Shown in pieces: positions 39,952-49,392 of a stretch of DNA of 64,000 bases (the first letter of the stretch is position 1; each line of letters starts with the position of its first letter). The position numbers and the translations under genes are program-made. Under the pieces are notes generated by a model, which worked only from the letters and a program-made list of their open reading frames with translations, made no database searches and was not told where the DNA came from. This DNA comes from Bdellovibrionales bacterium (GTDB taxonomy: Bacteria; Bdellovibrionota; UBA1018; CAIMNF01), in contig JAFEAO010000003.1 in the NCBI GenBank assembly GCA_018266375.1, positions 367,310 through 431,309 of the forward strand, read 5' to 3'.

Positions 39952-41364
39952 ATGATACGGCTAGGATGGCTGTCGTTGAGTATATGTGCTCTGTTGATTT
40001 TACCGTTGATTTCGCCGCTGAATGCCGCTCACGGGTTGCCTCTAAATCCTAAAAAATTAGCCAGCGAATTGAAGATGACCCCCCAGACGGTGCGGGTCAA
40101 GCTGTCTAACCTTGGCCGCGTGATGGTCATCAAGGGAACGGACTTGGCGCTCTCGCTCGCCAAAAAACCCGAACTCGGTAACATCCGCGCTGATCAATGG
40201 ATGATCGACTGCAAACGAAGTCTCATCATCGATCCCAATACGGGCAAGGCCCGCGTGATCCCTCGATCGGGCGTTTTGATCGAAAGTATTTCGGGGATCC
40301 TCGCCATTAACGACCGCCGCTTCCGCGATCAGATCGTGGTGTATCCGCAAGATCTGCTTTCTCCCTACGATTCAAAGCAACGCTCGAATCCGGAGTGTGT
40401 GGTCATCAATCACATCAACATGGAAAAGTACCTGGAGAGTGTTGTGAACGGTGAGTTTAACTCCCAGTGGGCCGAATCCGCGGTGGAAGCGCAAATCATC
40501 GCTGCGCGCACATATGCTCTCTATCAGATGAATCAGATGCGCAAAGATCGGGGTCGGGTGTTCGACGTCGAATCCACCCAAAAAGATCAGGTTTATTTGG
40601 GACTCGATAGCGCTGATTCCAAGGCCGCTCAGCTCGTGGCCAAAACCAAGGGCATGATCATGGTCGGCAAGGACAACAAAAACTTAGATCCGATCAAAGC
40701 TTTCTATCACTCGTCATGCGGCGGTTGGACCGCGCTTCCGCAACAGGTGTTTGGGACTAAGCTCTCGGGGTTTACCCGCCGTGTTCCATGTCCGTTTTGT
40801 ATCGGCTCCCCGAGTTACCATTGGGAACACGTGATGACGTTGAATGAGATGAGTGCTCGCTTGGCCAAGGGCATTCGCGTCGACAGCGCCAATCGCAAGG
40901 TCTGGCCGAAAGCGCTGATAGATCACTGGAGTGGTTACAAACTCACTGATGTGAAGCCGATCGGCGGACACTATCCGGATGACCGTCGCGACGACGATGA
41001 GATCAGCAGCAAGCACGCTTCGATTCTTCCGGCCGCTCATGCGGGTGCCGCGCAAGAGCCTCGCGTTCGCGATTTGCAGTTTGAGTTCACCAAGCTCGAC
41101 CGGTTCGGCGTGAAGACCGCCCAGAAGCTTCGCGTAAAGATGGACGCTTATCAGGCCCGTAACTGGATCGATCCGGCGAAACTGAAAAGCACGTGGTTTA
41201 GCCTGGAGCGTTTTGGCAACACGCTCCAGTTCCGTGGCCTGGGTTCGGGGCATGGAGTCGGAATGTGTCAGTTCGGCGCAAAGAAAATGGGCGAGAAGGG
41301 CTTCAGTCGCAACCAGATCCTGACCTATTACTATCCCGGCGTAAAAATCGCTCGCGTTTGGTAG
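39952..41364 (+). CDS. secreted SpoIID/LytB-domain protein
   Basis: 470 residues with a signal peptide or membrane anchor (LGWLSLSICALLILPLISPLNAAHG). The SpoIID domain is shown by YLESVVNGEFNSQWAESAVEAQIIAARTYAL, AFYHSSCGGWTALPQ and GSGHGVGMCQFGAKKMGEKG. SpoIID of sporulating Firmicutes is a lytic transglycosylase acting on stem-less glycan; relatives in Gram-negatives presumably remodel or bind peptidoglycan. Start ATG 39952 has GGAGG 12 bases upstream. Residues ~340-370 are an Asp/His-rich insert. Confidence 0.88.
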   Translation: MIRLGWLSLSICALLILPLISPLNAAHGLPLNPKKLASELKMTPQTVRVKLSNLGRVMVIKGTDLALSLAKKPELGNIRADQWMIDCKRSLIIDPNTGKARVIPRSGVLIESISGILAINDRRFRDQIVVYPQDLLSPYDSKQRSNPECVVINHINMEKYLESVVNGEFNSQWAESAVEAQIIAARTYALYQMNQMRKDRGRVFDVESTQKDQVYLGLDSADSKAAQLVAKTKGMIMVGKDNKNLDPIKAFYHSSCGGWTALPQQVFGTKLSGFTRRVPCPFCIGSPSYHWEHVMTLNEMSARLAKGIRVDSANRKVWPKALIDHWSGYKLTDVKPIGGHYPDDRRDDDEISSKHASILPAAHAGAAQEPRVRDLQFEFTKLDRFGVKTAQKLRVKMDAYQARNWIDPAKLKSTWFSLERFGNTLQFRGLGSGHGVGMCQFGAKKMGEKGFSRNQILTYYYPGVKIARVW

Positions 41365-41389
41365 TCCCGACCCCTAAAATCGGGGGGGT

Positions 41390-43201
41390 ATGAAAATCCA
41401 GTATCTCTTGTCTTTGGTGGTCCTGCTCACCGGCCTTCGCACTTTTGCGGACGCGCCCGATTTTACTCTCGAGGCCTATCGCGGAAACAAAAAACTCCCG
41501 CTCGTCGGCGTGTTGATCAAGGCTCCGGCTAAACATCATTTCAACGTGAAGGCACCGATGTCCGCGAAGACCGTCGCGACGTCGACGGAGCTTCATCCGA
41601 CCACCGTCACCGATCACGAAATCCGCTTTGAAGTCGAAGACGCATCGATCCCGGCGCAAGACTCGATCGCGGTTGAAGCTTACTTATGCGACGACGCTAA
41701 AACGTTTTGCATCAAAAAAACCGGATCGGTGGCGATCGCAAGTGCTGCACCCAAAGCTCCGCCGAGCGGCAACCTCAACAAAGTCGTGAGCGACGTCGAG
41801 CTTCCGAATGCTAAGGGAGCACAGAAGCGTGATCTGACACCGAAGGCGGAGCCTGCTACGAAACCGACGACAAAACCCGAAGCGAAGGCGCGAAAAGACG
41901 AACACGGATTTTGGGATAACGCTCCCGATGCGGCTCGAGCTGAGTCTAAAAAATCGGGCAAGCCGCTGCTCATCGATTTTTATGGAATCTGGTGTCCACC
42001 GTGCAACCTCTTTAACGAAGTCGTGTTCCCGACCCGTGAATTTAAAACGGAAGCTAAAAACTTTGTCCTCTTGAAAATGGACGCCGATGCTCCCGGTTCT
42101 TGGACTCTTAAATCTCATTTTAAAATCGGTGGTTATCCGACGATCGTCTTTGCGACGTCGGATTTGGACGAAATCGATCGCGCAATCGGGTTTTTCCCGA
42201 AGGGCGAGTTCGTCGATCAAATGAAAGAAGCCTACGCGCATCGCTCGATGAAAATCGAAGATCGCGTGATGTCGTTCAGGACTAAATTCTTGGATGGTCT
42301 TCAAGGACTCGTCGAATCCAAGTGGGACCAAAAAGATTACAAAGAGGCCGCACGCTTTGTTCAAGAAGGGCTGAAGGCACAGTCGGATGATCAGTTGGAC
42401 GATCCGTTTTTCAAGGTGATGGATCTCGCGTTGAAGGCCAAAGAAGACGAGAAAGTGCTGAAGTCCAGCGACTCCATCGCATTTTTGAAACAAGTGCACG
42501 ACAATCGCGCGAAGGCTTCTACGGCCGCGTTGCTTTGGTACCAGTACTTGATGACCTCGAGTGATTTTTTTACTTCGGATCAAGTGTTGTGGGCGGCAGA
42601 CGCGATCGACGAAGTGAAGTCGCGCATCAATCCAAAAACGCTTCAAATCGACGGCCGCGAAATGTCTTTGGCCGATCTCGATGCGCTTCGCGTGGACACT
42701 TATGAGACGGCAAAAAAACCCGACCTCGAAGCTAAAGCGGTTAAAGACACGATCGCTTCATACCGCCGGCTCATGAAGCAGCTCAATGACGAGAAATCGC
42801 GTGGACTCAATCTTGAGCTCGCTTACTTTCTCGGCAAAGACGGGCAACTTCAAGCCGCGACTGACATCTACGAGGGGTTCATCAAGAAATTTCCGAAAGA
42901 GTTTACTTATTACTTCGCGGCCGCTCGCCACTATCAGGACAACGTCAAAGACCTGAAGCGTGCTCGTGAGTGCGGCGATCTCGCCGTTCAATACGCTTAC
43001 GGCGACAACAAACTCCGTTCAATGGCGCGCCTTCTCGGCATTCGCGCGGCCCAGGGAGACGCTCAAGCCGGTATTGCCCAGGCGCGTGAGATCTTGGCTC
43101 AAGTGCCTAAGTACGACGGTCTGTCGGTGCGTACCGGCCGCTACGTGGCCGCGCTCGAAAAAGAAATCGATAAAGCTTCGGGCAAAGGGACTAAAAAATA
43201 A
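41390..43201 (+). CDS. DsbD-like periplasmic thioredoxin-domain protein with TPR-like C-terminus
   Basis: 603 residues, signal peptide (…LTGLRTFA). Residues ~20-120 resemble the DsbD N-terminal domain (LVGVLIKAPAKHHFNVKAP). A Lys/Pro/Thr linker follows, then a thioredoxin fold with the redox pair WCPPC in LLIDFYGIWCPPCNLFNEVVFP. The last ~330 residues are helical repeats ending with TPR-like sequence. The eight-helix electron-transfer domain of DsbD is missing, so electrons must come from another protein. Stop and the next start overlap (TAATG), giving coupling to the DedA gene. Confidence 0.87.
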   Translation: MKIQYLLSLVVLLTGLRTFADAPDFTLEAYRGNKKLPLVGVLIKAPAKHHFNVKAPMSAKTVATSTELHPTTVTDHEIRFEVEDASIPAQDSIAVEAYLCDDAKTFCIKKTGSVAIASAAPKAPPSGNLNKVVSDVELPNAKGAQKRDLTPKAEPATKPTTKPEAKARKDEHGFWDNAPDAARAESKKSGKPLLIDFYGIWCPPCNLFNEVVFPTREFKTEAKNFVLLKMDADAPGSWTLKSHFKIGGYPTIVFATSDLDEIDRAIGFFPKGEFVDQMKEAYAHRSMKIEDRVMSFRTKFLDGLQGLVESKWDQKDYKEAARFVQEGLKAQSDDQLDDPFFKVMDLALKAKEDEKVLKSSDSIAFLKQVHDNRAKASTAALLWYQYLMTSSDFFTSDQVLWAADAIDEVKSRINPKTLQIDGREMSLADLDALRVDTYETAKKPDLEAKAVKDTIASYRRLMKQLNDEKSRGLNLELAYFLGKDGQLQAATDIYEGFIKKFPKEFTYYFAAARHYQDNVKDLKRARECGDLAVQYAYGDNKLRSMARLLGIRAAQGDAQAGIAQAREILAQVPKYDGLSVRTGRYVAALEKEIDKASGKGTKK

Positions 43202-43878
43202 TGGAAAACAGCGCGTTTAATACTGTCGTCGAGCTGATCAAGACGCTGCATCGCCCGGAAACCTTCGCGACTTGGTTGTCGGTGGGCGGCATTTGGGTGG
43301 TGACCGGAATTATTTTTGCTGAAACGGGATTGCTCTTTGGGTTTTTTCTCCCGGGCGATTCTCTCCTCATTACTACCGGAGTGCTTTGCAATCCGATGAA
43401 TCCGAGCCATGTCGACGGGCTTTCGCTCATCGAGTTCCAAGTTGTTCTTGCGGTTGCCGCCATCGTGGGCGATCAGCTTGGATATTTTCTCGGAAGCCGG
43501 CTGGGTCACTGGGTGTCCGCGCGTCCGGACTCGTTTTTCTTTAAGAAAAAGCATTTGGCCGACGCTCACGCGTTTTACGAAAAGTACGGTATCGCTTCGA
43601 TCATCGCATGCCGGTTCGTTCCGATCATGCGTACTTTCGTTCCGTTTGTCGCGGGCATGGCCCGAATGAATTATCGCAAGTATTTGTCTTGGGACATCTT
43701 TGGCGGCTTGCTCTGGACGCAGTCGCTCCTGCTCGTGGGTTATTACTTGGGTCAGACCGAGCTTGCAAACCGCCTGGACAAAGTCATCGTAATCGTCATT
43801 ATTGTATCCACCATTCCGATGCTGATCGGGATTGCTAAAAAAATGCTTCAAAAAAAACCGGCTGGAAGTCAGACATGA
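43201..43878 (+). CDS. DedA-family (SNARE-associated) membrane protein
   Basis: 225-residue inner-membrane protein, a putative lipid scramblase/flippase family linked to undecaprenyl-phosphate or phospholipid recycling. Typical DedA features: FAETGLLFGFFLPGDSLLITTG (re-entrant acidic segment), GDQLGYFLGSRLGHWV, the basic F-x-K-Y-G helix HAFYEKYGIASIIACRFVPIMRTFVPFVAGMARM, then a final helix pair. Translationally coupled on both sides (TAATG upstream, ATGA overlap downstream). Confidence 0.95.
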   Translation: MENSAFNTVVELIKTLHRPETFATWLSVGGIWVVTGIIFAETGLLFGFFLPGDSLLITTGVLCNPMNPSHVDGLSLIEFQVVLAVAAIVGDQLGYFLGSRLGHWVSARPDSFFFKKKHLADAHAFYEKYGIASIIACRFVPIMRTFVPFVAGMARMNYRKYLSWDIFGGLLWTQSLLLVGYYLGQTELANRLDKVIVIVIIVSTIPMLIGIAKKMLQKKPAGSQT

Positions 43879-44363
43879 GTATTGTTCATGATTTTAAAGT
43901 AAAAAATGCCAAAGGCGACGATGTGTCGCTCTCAAACTATAAAGGCAAAGTGGTGTTGATCGTCAACGTCGCGAGTGAATGCGGATTCACGCCTCAGTAC
44001 GAAGGTCTCCAAAAATTGCATGAGCAGTTCTCGGGCCGTGGGTTTGAAGTGCTTGGGTTTCCGTGCAATCAGTTCGGCGGCCAGGAGCCGGGCACGAACG
44101 ACGAGATCCAAGGGTTTTGTACCGGCCGATTCGGTGTACGGTTTCCGGTGTTTGCCAAGATCGACGTCAACGGCGGCCACGCCGATCCGCTGTATGCGCA
44201 CTTAAAGCACGAAGCGCCAGGCATTCTCGGTACCGAAGGCATCAAATGGAACTTTACGAAGTTCCTTGTCGGAAAAGACGGCCAAGTGATCAAGCGCTAC
44301 GCTCCGAACGATAAGCCCGAAGCGATCGTGAAGGACATCGAAACCGCAATTTCGTCCTCCTGA
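43875..44363 (+). CDS. glutathione peroxidase family protein (cysteine type)
   Basis: 162 residues. Reduces peroxides using thiols, most often thioredoxin for the cysteine type. Peroxidatic C36 is in VNVASECGFTPQY, the glutamine in FPCNQFGGQEPG and the tryptophan in IKWNFTKFLV complete the catalytic set. The position held by selenocysteine in some relatives is ordinary Cys (TGC). No signal peptide. Overlaps dedA by 4 bp. Confidence 0.95.
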   Translation: MSIVHDFKVKNAKGDDVSLSNYKGKVVLIVNVASECGFTPQYEGLQKLHEQFSGRGFEVLGFPCNQFGGQEPGTNDEIQGFCTGRFGVRFPVFAKIDVNGGHADPLYAHLKHEAPGILGTEGIKWNFTKFLVGKDGQVIKRYAPNDKPEAIVKDIETAISSS

Positions 44364-44379
44364 CGTTTTTGGTGTCGAG

Positions 44380-45144
44380 ATGGCTCCGGCAGACAATCAG
44401 ACCAGCGGTCTATTTTCCAAGCAAGCCGAGATCTACGCGCGATTCCGTCCGCGGTACCCGCGCGAGCTCTATGATTATTTGCTGAGTCTCGTGCCCGCGC
44501 GAGCTCTCGCGTTTGATGTGGCCACCGGTAACGGTCAGGCGGCGGACACGCTTGCCCAAGACTTCGCGCGCGTGATTGCCTCCGACATCAGCGGCGACCA
44601 GATCAAAAACGCAAAGCCAAATCCAAAGATCGAGTACCGAGTGGAACCCGCCGAAACTCTCGGGGCAAAAGACAAGAGCGTCGATCTCGTTACGGTCGCG
44701 CAGGCGGCTCACTGGTTTGATTTCAAAAAGTTTTATCCCGAAGTCAAACGCGTGCTGAAGCCCGGCGGGGTGATCGCAATCTTCGGTTACGGATTTTTTG
44801 AAAACTTCGGCATCCCGTCGATGGACCGTGTGATCGAAGAATTCTCGATGCGCGAGCTCGCGCCGTATTGGAAACCGCAGGTGCTCACGCTTTGGCATGC
44901 GTATTCGGATATTCCGTTTCCGTTCCAAGAGCTCAAAGCACCCCGTTTTTCGATTCAAATCGAAGCCAATCTTGATGAGCTGATGGGTTACTTTTCAACC
45001 TGGTCCGCGGTTCAGCTTTACAAGGATCAACACGGTGTTGATCCGACGGTGCGTCTGCGGGCGCAGTTGGTCAAAGAGTGGGGGAATTCTGACGCTCGCC
45101 GAACGCTCGAGTGGAAGCTTGCACTCAAGGTAGCCCGGATTTAA
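44380..45144 (+). CDS. class I SAM-dependent methyltransferase
   Basis: 254 residues of the UbiE/Tmt1-like methyltransferase family. ALAFDVATGNGQAADTLA is the SAM-binding motif I, VIASDISGDQIKNA motif II, and LVTVAQAAHWFDFKKFYPEVKRVLKPGGVIAIFGYG motifs III-IV. AQAAHWF and the RPRYPRELYDYL opening are shared with trans-aconitate-type and related small-molecule methyltransferases. Substrate unknown. It follows glutathione peroxidase by 16 bp. Confidence 0.88.
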   Translation: MAPADNQTSGLFSKQAEIYARFRPRYPRELYDYLLSLVPARALAFDVATGNGQAADTLAQDFARVIASDISGDQIKNAKPNPKIEYRVEPAETLGAKDKSVDLVTVAQAAHWFDFKKFYPEVKRVLKPGGVIAIFGYGFFENFGIPSMDRVIEEFSMRELAPYWKPQVLTLWHAYSDIPFPFQELKAPRFSIQIEANLDELMGYFSTWSAVQLYKDQHGVDPTVRLRAQLVKEWGNSDARRTLEWKLALKVARI

Positions 45145-45155
45145 AATAGAAGTCT

Positions 45156-45557
45156 ATGCTCCAGATTTTGATCATCGTCTTTACTGCGGTCTTTACGTTT
45201 TTTTCCGTCGCGCATGCCGATCATTGCCCGCACCTCGAAGGGCACTTTTCTTGCCCGGCTCGCCACGGCAAGCCTGCGTATGATTTGGTGATCACCCAGA
45301 GCGGAAACGTAAATCGGACCGTGCGGTATTCTTGGTCCTACAACGGGGGCGAGCGCACCGAAGTCGAGCGGGCGTCCCAAGCGGGCGTACTCAATGATCC
45401 TTCGACCTACGGATTTTGCCGAAATAAAGTTTTGTATCTCTCGCCGAGCGCCCATGATTTTTCGGATTCGACCCGCTACTTTGTCAATGGAGTGGGCGAC
45501 TACGTCGGGCTCACGTTTCTCGGCCAATTGATCCTCTCTTGTAAAGCCGCTCACTGA
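45156..45557 (+). CDS. small secreted cysteine-containing protein
   Basis: 133 residues, unknown family. Signal peptide MLQILIIVFTAVFTFFSVAHA. The mature part has cysteines in DHCPHLEGHFSCPA, YGFCRNK and LSCKAAH, probably two disulfides, and is otherwise beta-rich. It ends against the nadB gene with a shared terminator between them. Confidence 0.7.
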   Translation: MLQILIIVFTAVFTFFSVAHADHCPHLEGHFSCPARHGKPAYDLVITQSGNVNRTVRYSWSYNGGERTEVERASQAGVLNDPSTYGFCRNKVLYLSPSAHDFSDSTRYFVNGVGDYVGLTFLGQLILSCKAAH

Positions 45558-45577
45558 TTTTGGCGCAAACCTTAACC

Positions 45578-45598
45578 AAAAGGTGGGGGACCACTTTT
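45578..45598. terminator. bidirectional intrinsic terminator
   Basis: AAAAGGTGG (45578-45586) faces CCACTTTT (45591-45598), with one bulged base and a tight loop, between two convergent genes. The flanking A and T runs give a U-tract on either strand. Confidence 0.6.
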
Positions 45599-45605
45599 AC
45601 ACCTT

Positions 45606-47267
45606 TTAGAGGATCGTATCTTTGGCTTCGTTGTCGACCGCGCGTGGGAAATCGACGTTGACGTGCAACCCGCGGCTTTCTTTGCGGCGAAGCGCGCACT
45701 CGACGATGAGTTCCGACACCGAGAGCAGGTTTCGAAGCTCGATCAAGTCGCGGTTGACCTTGAATTTCCAGTAATCTTCGTTCACTTCGTGGCGGATGAG
45801 CGACAAGCGTTCGCGCGCTCGCTTCAACCTGCGATTTGAGCGCACGATGCCGACGTAGTTCCACATCAAAGAGCGGATCTCGCGCCAGGTGGCGGCGATG
45901 TCGATTTGCTCTTCCATGTCGACCGCGCGACCGAAGTCCCACTCGGGCAATGTCTTTGCCGCGTTCGGGATCGTGTTTTTAACCAAGTGGTCGCGCGCGT
46001 GGGAGGCGGCCCGGCGGGCAAAGACCGCGGCTTCGAGCAAAGAGTTCGATGCCAGGCGATTTGCGCCGTGCAGTCCGGTACAAGCCGATTCGCCGACTGC
46101 GAGCAACCCTCGCACCGAGGTCTGCGCATGCTCGTCGACGACGATACCGCCGCAAAGGTAGTGCGCGGCAGGGACCACCGGGATTTTATCATGCGGAGGC
46201 TTGATTCCGAATTTCTCGCACGTCGCATACACCTGCGGGAACTTTTCGCGGAACTCGTGTTCGTTGATCGCGGAGACATCCAGCCACACGTGTGCCGCGC
46301 CCGTTTTTTTAAGTTCCATATCGATCGCTTGCGAAACCACGTAGCGAGGGGCGAGCGAGCCCATCTCGTGATAGCGCTTCATGAAGTCTTCGCCCGCGAT
46401 GTTGCGCAGGATCGCGCCTTCGCCGCGCAAGGCTTCGGTGATCAAAAACGTTTTTGCGTTCGAGTGATACAGGCAAGTCGGGTGGAACTGCATGAACTCG
46501 AGATTCGCGATTCGGGCCCCCGCACGATACGCCATCGCGATGCCGTCGCCGGTCGCAACGTCCGGATTGGTCGTGTAGAGGTAGACCTTGCCGGCACCGC
46601 CGCTCGCGATCACGGTCATGTCGGCGGCCAAAGGAAAAATACCGTTGGTCTCGCAGTTTAAAACATAGGCACCGAGGCAGGCGCCCAAACGCGATCCCGG
46701 AGTCGCACGCTTCGGATCGATTTTGCCGTCGTTGAACTTACCTTCCATGATGAAGTCGATCGCCATGTGGTTTTCCAAAATGGAGATGTTTGGAATCGAG
46801 CGCACTTTCGCGATGAGCGCCTCTTCGATCGCGCGTCCGGTAAAATCCTGCGCATGTAAAATGCGGCGTTTATGGTGGCCGCCTTCCTGATGAAGGTCGT
46901 AGTCCGACGCCTCGGTTTTGGTAAATTGTACGCCCCAATCGATGAGCGATTGAACCGCGGTCGGGCCTTCACTTACGCAGATGTCGACGATTTGCTCGTT
47001 ACACAATCCGGCGCCGGCTTCGAGTGTATCGGCCTTGTGTTCCTGAATCGAATCACTCTTGGACCACACCGAGGCGATGCCGCCCTGAGCGTAGCGGGTA
47101 TTGCCCTCGTCGAGCGACGACTTAGCCAATAAAATGACGTTCGAGAACTCTGAAAAATGAATCGCCGAGGTGAGACCCGCGATTCCGCTGCCTAGGATCA
47201 ACACTTTGGCCGGTGTTTTATTGACAGATGCTGCGGGAGACTGCGATTTTGGTGAGGAAGTGGTCAT
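45606..47267 (-). CDS. nadB: L-aspartate oxidase
   Basis: FAD enzyme oxidising L-aspartate to iminoaspartate, the first step of de novo NAD synthesis. 553 residues, full length. VLILGSGIAGLTSAIHFSE is the FAD-binding motif; NTRYAQGGIASVW, HHKRRILHAQDFTGRAIEEAL, and MEFMQFHPTCLY-type sequence (NLEFMQFHPTCLYH) with SLLEAAVFARRAA mark the NadB/succinate-dehydrogenase flavoprotein family, with the capping domain between. No nadA or nadC is in the window. Confidence 0.97.
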   Translation of the reverse strand: MTTSSPKSQSPAASVNKTPAKVLILGSGIAGLTSAIHFSEFSNVILLAKSSLDEGNTRYAQGGIASVWSKSDSIQEHKADTLEAGAGLCNEQIVDICVSEGPTAVQSLIDWGVQFTKTEASDYDLHQEGGHHKRRILHAQDFTGRAIEEALIAKVRSIPNISILENHMAIDFIMEGKFNDGKIDPKRATPGSRLGACLGAYVLNCETNGIFPLAADMTVIASGGAGKVYLYTTNPDVATGDGIAMAYRAGARIANLEFMQFHPTCLYHSNAKTFLITEALRGEGAILRNIAGEDFMKRYHEMGSLAPRYVVSQAIDMELKKTGAAHVWLDVSAINEHEFREKFPQVYATCEKFGIKPPHDKIPVVPAAHYLCGGIVVDEHAQTSVRGLLAVGESACTGLHGANRLASNSLLEAAVFARRAASHARDHLVKNTIPNAAKTLPEWDFGRAVDMEEQIDIAATWREIRSLMWNYVGIVRSNRRLKRARERLSLIRHEVNEDYWKFKVNRDLIELRNLLSVSELIVECALRRKESRGLHVNVDFPRAVDNEAKDTIL

Positions 47268-47354
47268 AGTCCCTTGTCATTTCATGCAAAAAGGCGTTGT
47301 GCCTCTGCGTCACCATGCTAACCTAGTTAAGGTCACCTTTGCGTGGAGGGTAGC

Positions 47355-49385
47355 ATGAGATTCGCTAAAATCGCCATCTTTTTAACCGGAATGATCGGTC
47401 TAGCCATGGGCGGCCTGATGACCATTTCGAGCTTCAAGCAGCAGCAAGAAGAGGCACGAATTCAAACGTTTGAGCACTTGAAGTCACAAGCCCAAGTGTT
47501 GGTGGACCAACTCTACGGTGCAATCGAAGCGGCGAAGACCGGCGGCCAAGGTGAAAGCACTCTCCCGTACGTCACGCATCTCGGAGTGTTGAAGCTGAGC
47601 CAGCAACGTCCAAACGAGTTCGAGTTTTTGAACCGCTCGGGCACCGGCAAAGACGCTGGCGCTGATATCCCGGATCTCGCTCTCGAAGAACGCGTTCTCA
47701 AGGCGATCAAACAAGATTTCGGCTACGCGGATTTGCAAATCACTAAATTCGGCATTGGTACCTACGAAGTCTCCGACCGCTCCAACGAAGAGGCGATCTA
47801 CACCATCACACCGGGTTACAAGACGGTAAACGGCCAAGTCGATCCGACGTTGATCGATAAACTGAACGTGACGTTGATCGACCCGACAAAGGCACTCGCA
47901 TCGTTGAACAAACTCGGCGGCGACAATCGCGCCGCGTTTTTGATCAACCGCCGCGGTAAGGTGCTCGCTCACAGCTCAAGCTCATTCGTCGGTTCGGAAC
48001 TTAAAAAATTCGACGCGCTCAAAGACCCGATTGAAAATCTCTTCCTCGGCGCTCAGACCGGTATCGTGACCCAGTACAATGCGGTCGACGGACGTAAAGA
48101 GCAGGTAGCATTCGTACGCGCGGGTGTTTATCCGTTCGCGATTGCCGCCGAGCAAACCGCTCCGCCAGCCGTGCTCTCAAGCGCGTGGTGGGGGAATCAA
48201 GTCGATTCCGGCGCTGCTCGTAAAAATGCGGGCGTCATGATGGTACTCGCCGCGATCGCAATCGCGCTCTTCGCGGGCACCAGCGTGCTCGTCACCCGCG
48301 CACAGGCCAAAGAAGCGGATGAGCGCCGTCCGTATCGTCGTAACGATATGGACATCGACGCACCAGCGGGTGCGATGGCCGGCGCGAACGCGGGCAGCGT
48401 CGCAGCCGGCGGTTACAATCCGGCGTTCAAACGTTGGACCACCGAGCTTAAAAGTCGCCGTGCGGAGAGCGCTTCATTCGAGCGGGCTGTTCCGGCAAAT
48501 GCCGCTCCGATCACCAACCTCGAACCGACCGAGGCCGAACTCGCTGCGGTCCGCGCCGAGAACGAGAGCAAACAACTTTATAAAAACATCGCGCAAGAGA
48601 GTGCCGCAGCCGCGAAGTCGACCAACCTCAACAATTCGAACGGCAACACGAGAACCAGTGAGAACGCGACACCACCGGACTTCAATCCGCCGGCTTCGAT
48701 CGGGAGCAGGGCCGCTGAAGCCGCCAAAGCGGCCGATCGGTTCGTCGAGAACCGCATTCAGCTCAACGCGGAGAACGCCGATCGCCAAAAGCAAGCGAAG
48801 CAAATCGTGGTCGCCAAAGATTACGAACGCGAGTTCACCGAACGCATTCGCAACAACTACACGCTCGAGACCATCGAGCGCGAACTTGCGAGCGTGAGCT
48901 CGGAGCTAACCGAGAGCCCGGTGCTTTACTTCCGCTACCATCGCGGAACTCAAAACTTGAACCTCGCCAGCGTCGCCGGCGAAGTGCAGATTCCAAATTA
49001 CGCACTCATGCAGGCTTATGTGCGCAAAGACATCGAACAACAGGTCGAGCGCTTGGCCTCCGAGGGACGCGTCGCTTCGATCTCAAACTACGGTCCCATG
49101 AGCAAGCTCATGATCTCGAACCTGAACACCGCGCACTTTGAGGCATGGGTGGTCAACTCAGACGCGGAAACCAGCGGTACCGCTAAGATGGTTGGCGTGC
49201 TCGTGATCCTGCAGGCCGGATTCCGCAGCGCTCAAACGCGTCCGGTGTTGGCGAATATTTTAAAAGAAGCGGGAAGCACGCTTTACGCGCAAACGAGCAA
49301 GCTTCGTCCGCGGCGATACAATCAAACGGGTTACAACGAGTCGAGTAGCGGCACCCAATCCAACAGCAACAACCTGAATTTCTAG
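47355..49385 (+). CDS. membrane sensor protein with extracytoplasmic Cache-like domain and no recognised output domain
   Basis: 676 residues. A first membrane helix (~5-27) is followed by ~260 residues outside the membrane resembling a double Cache sensor (AAFLINRRGKVLAHSSSSFVGSELKKF … QEQVAFVRAGVYPFAIAAEQ-like end), then a second helix (NAGVMMVLAAIAIALFAGTSVLV). The cytoplasmic part has a ~170-residue Ala/Asn/Glu-rich linker and a C-terminal ~150-residue domain with a GAF-like feel. No kinase, GGDEF/EAL or methyl-accepting motif is visible, so how it signals is unknown. GGAGGG precedes ATG 47355. Confidence 0.75.
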   Translation: MRFAKIAIFLTGMIGLAMGGLMTISSFKQQQEEARIQTFEHLKSQAQVLVDQLYGAIEAAKTGGQGESTLPYVTHLGVLKLSQQRPNEFEFLNRSGTGKDAGADIPDLALEERVLKAIKQDFGYADLQITKFGIGTYEVSDRSNEEAIYTITPGYKTVNGQVDPTLIDKLNVTLIDPTKALASLNKLGGDNRAAFLINRRGKVLAHSSSSFVGSELKKFDALKDPIENLFLGAQTGIVTQYNAVDGRKEQVAFVRAGVYPFAIAAEQTAPPAVLSSAWWGNQVDSGAARKNAGVMMVLAAIAIALFAGTSVLVTRAQAKEADERRPYRRNDMDIDAPAGAMAGANAGSVAAGGYNPAFKRWTTELKSRRAESASFERAVPANAAPITNLEPTEAELAAVRAENESKQLYKNIAQESAAAAKSTNLNNSNGNTRTSENATPPDFNPPASIGSRAAEAAKAADRFVENRIQLNAENADRQKQAKQIVVAKDYEREFTERIRNNYTLETIERELASVSSELTESPVLYFRYHRGTQNLNLASVAGEVQIPNYALMQAYVRKDIEQQVERLASEGRVASISNYGPMSKLMISNLNTAHFEAWVVNSDAETSGTAKMVGVLVILQAGFRSAQTRPVLANILKEAGSTLYAQTSKLRPRRYNQTGYNESSSGTQSNSNNLNF

Positions 49386-49392
49386 CTTCTTC

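Noticed and set aside
41368..41386. CCCGA/TCGGG hairpin before the DsbD-like gene as terminator
   Set aside because: The stem is short and followed by G-run and start codon rather than a U-run.
45906..46661. 251-residue plus-strand ORF opposite nadB
   Set aside because: Antisense shadow of a strongly conserved gene.
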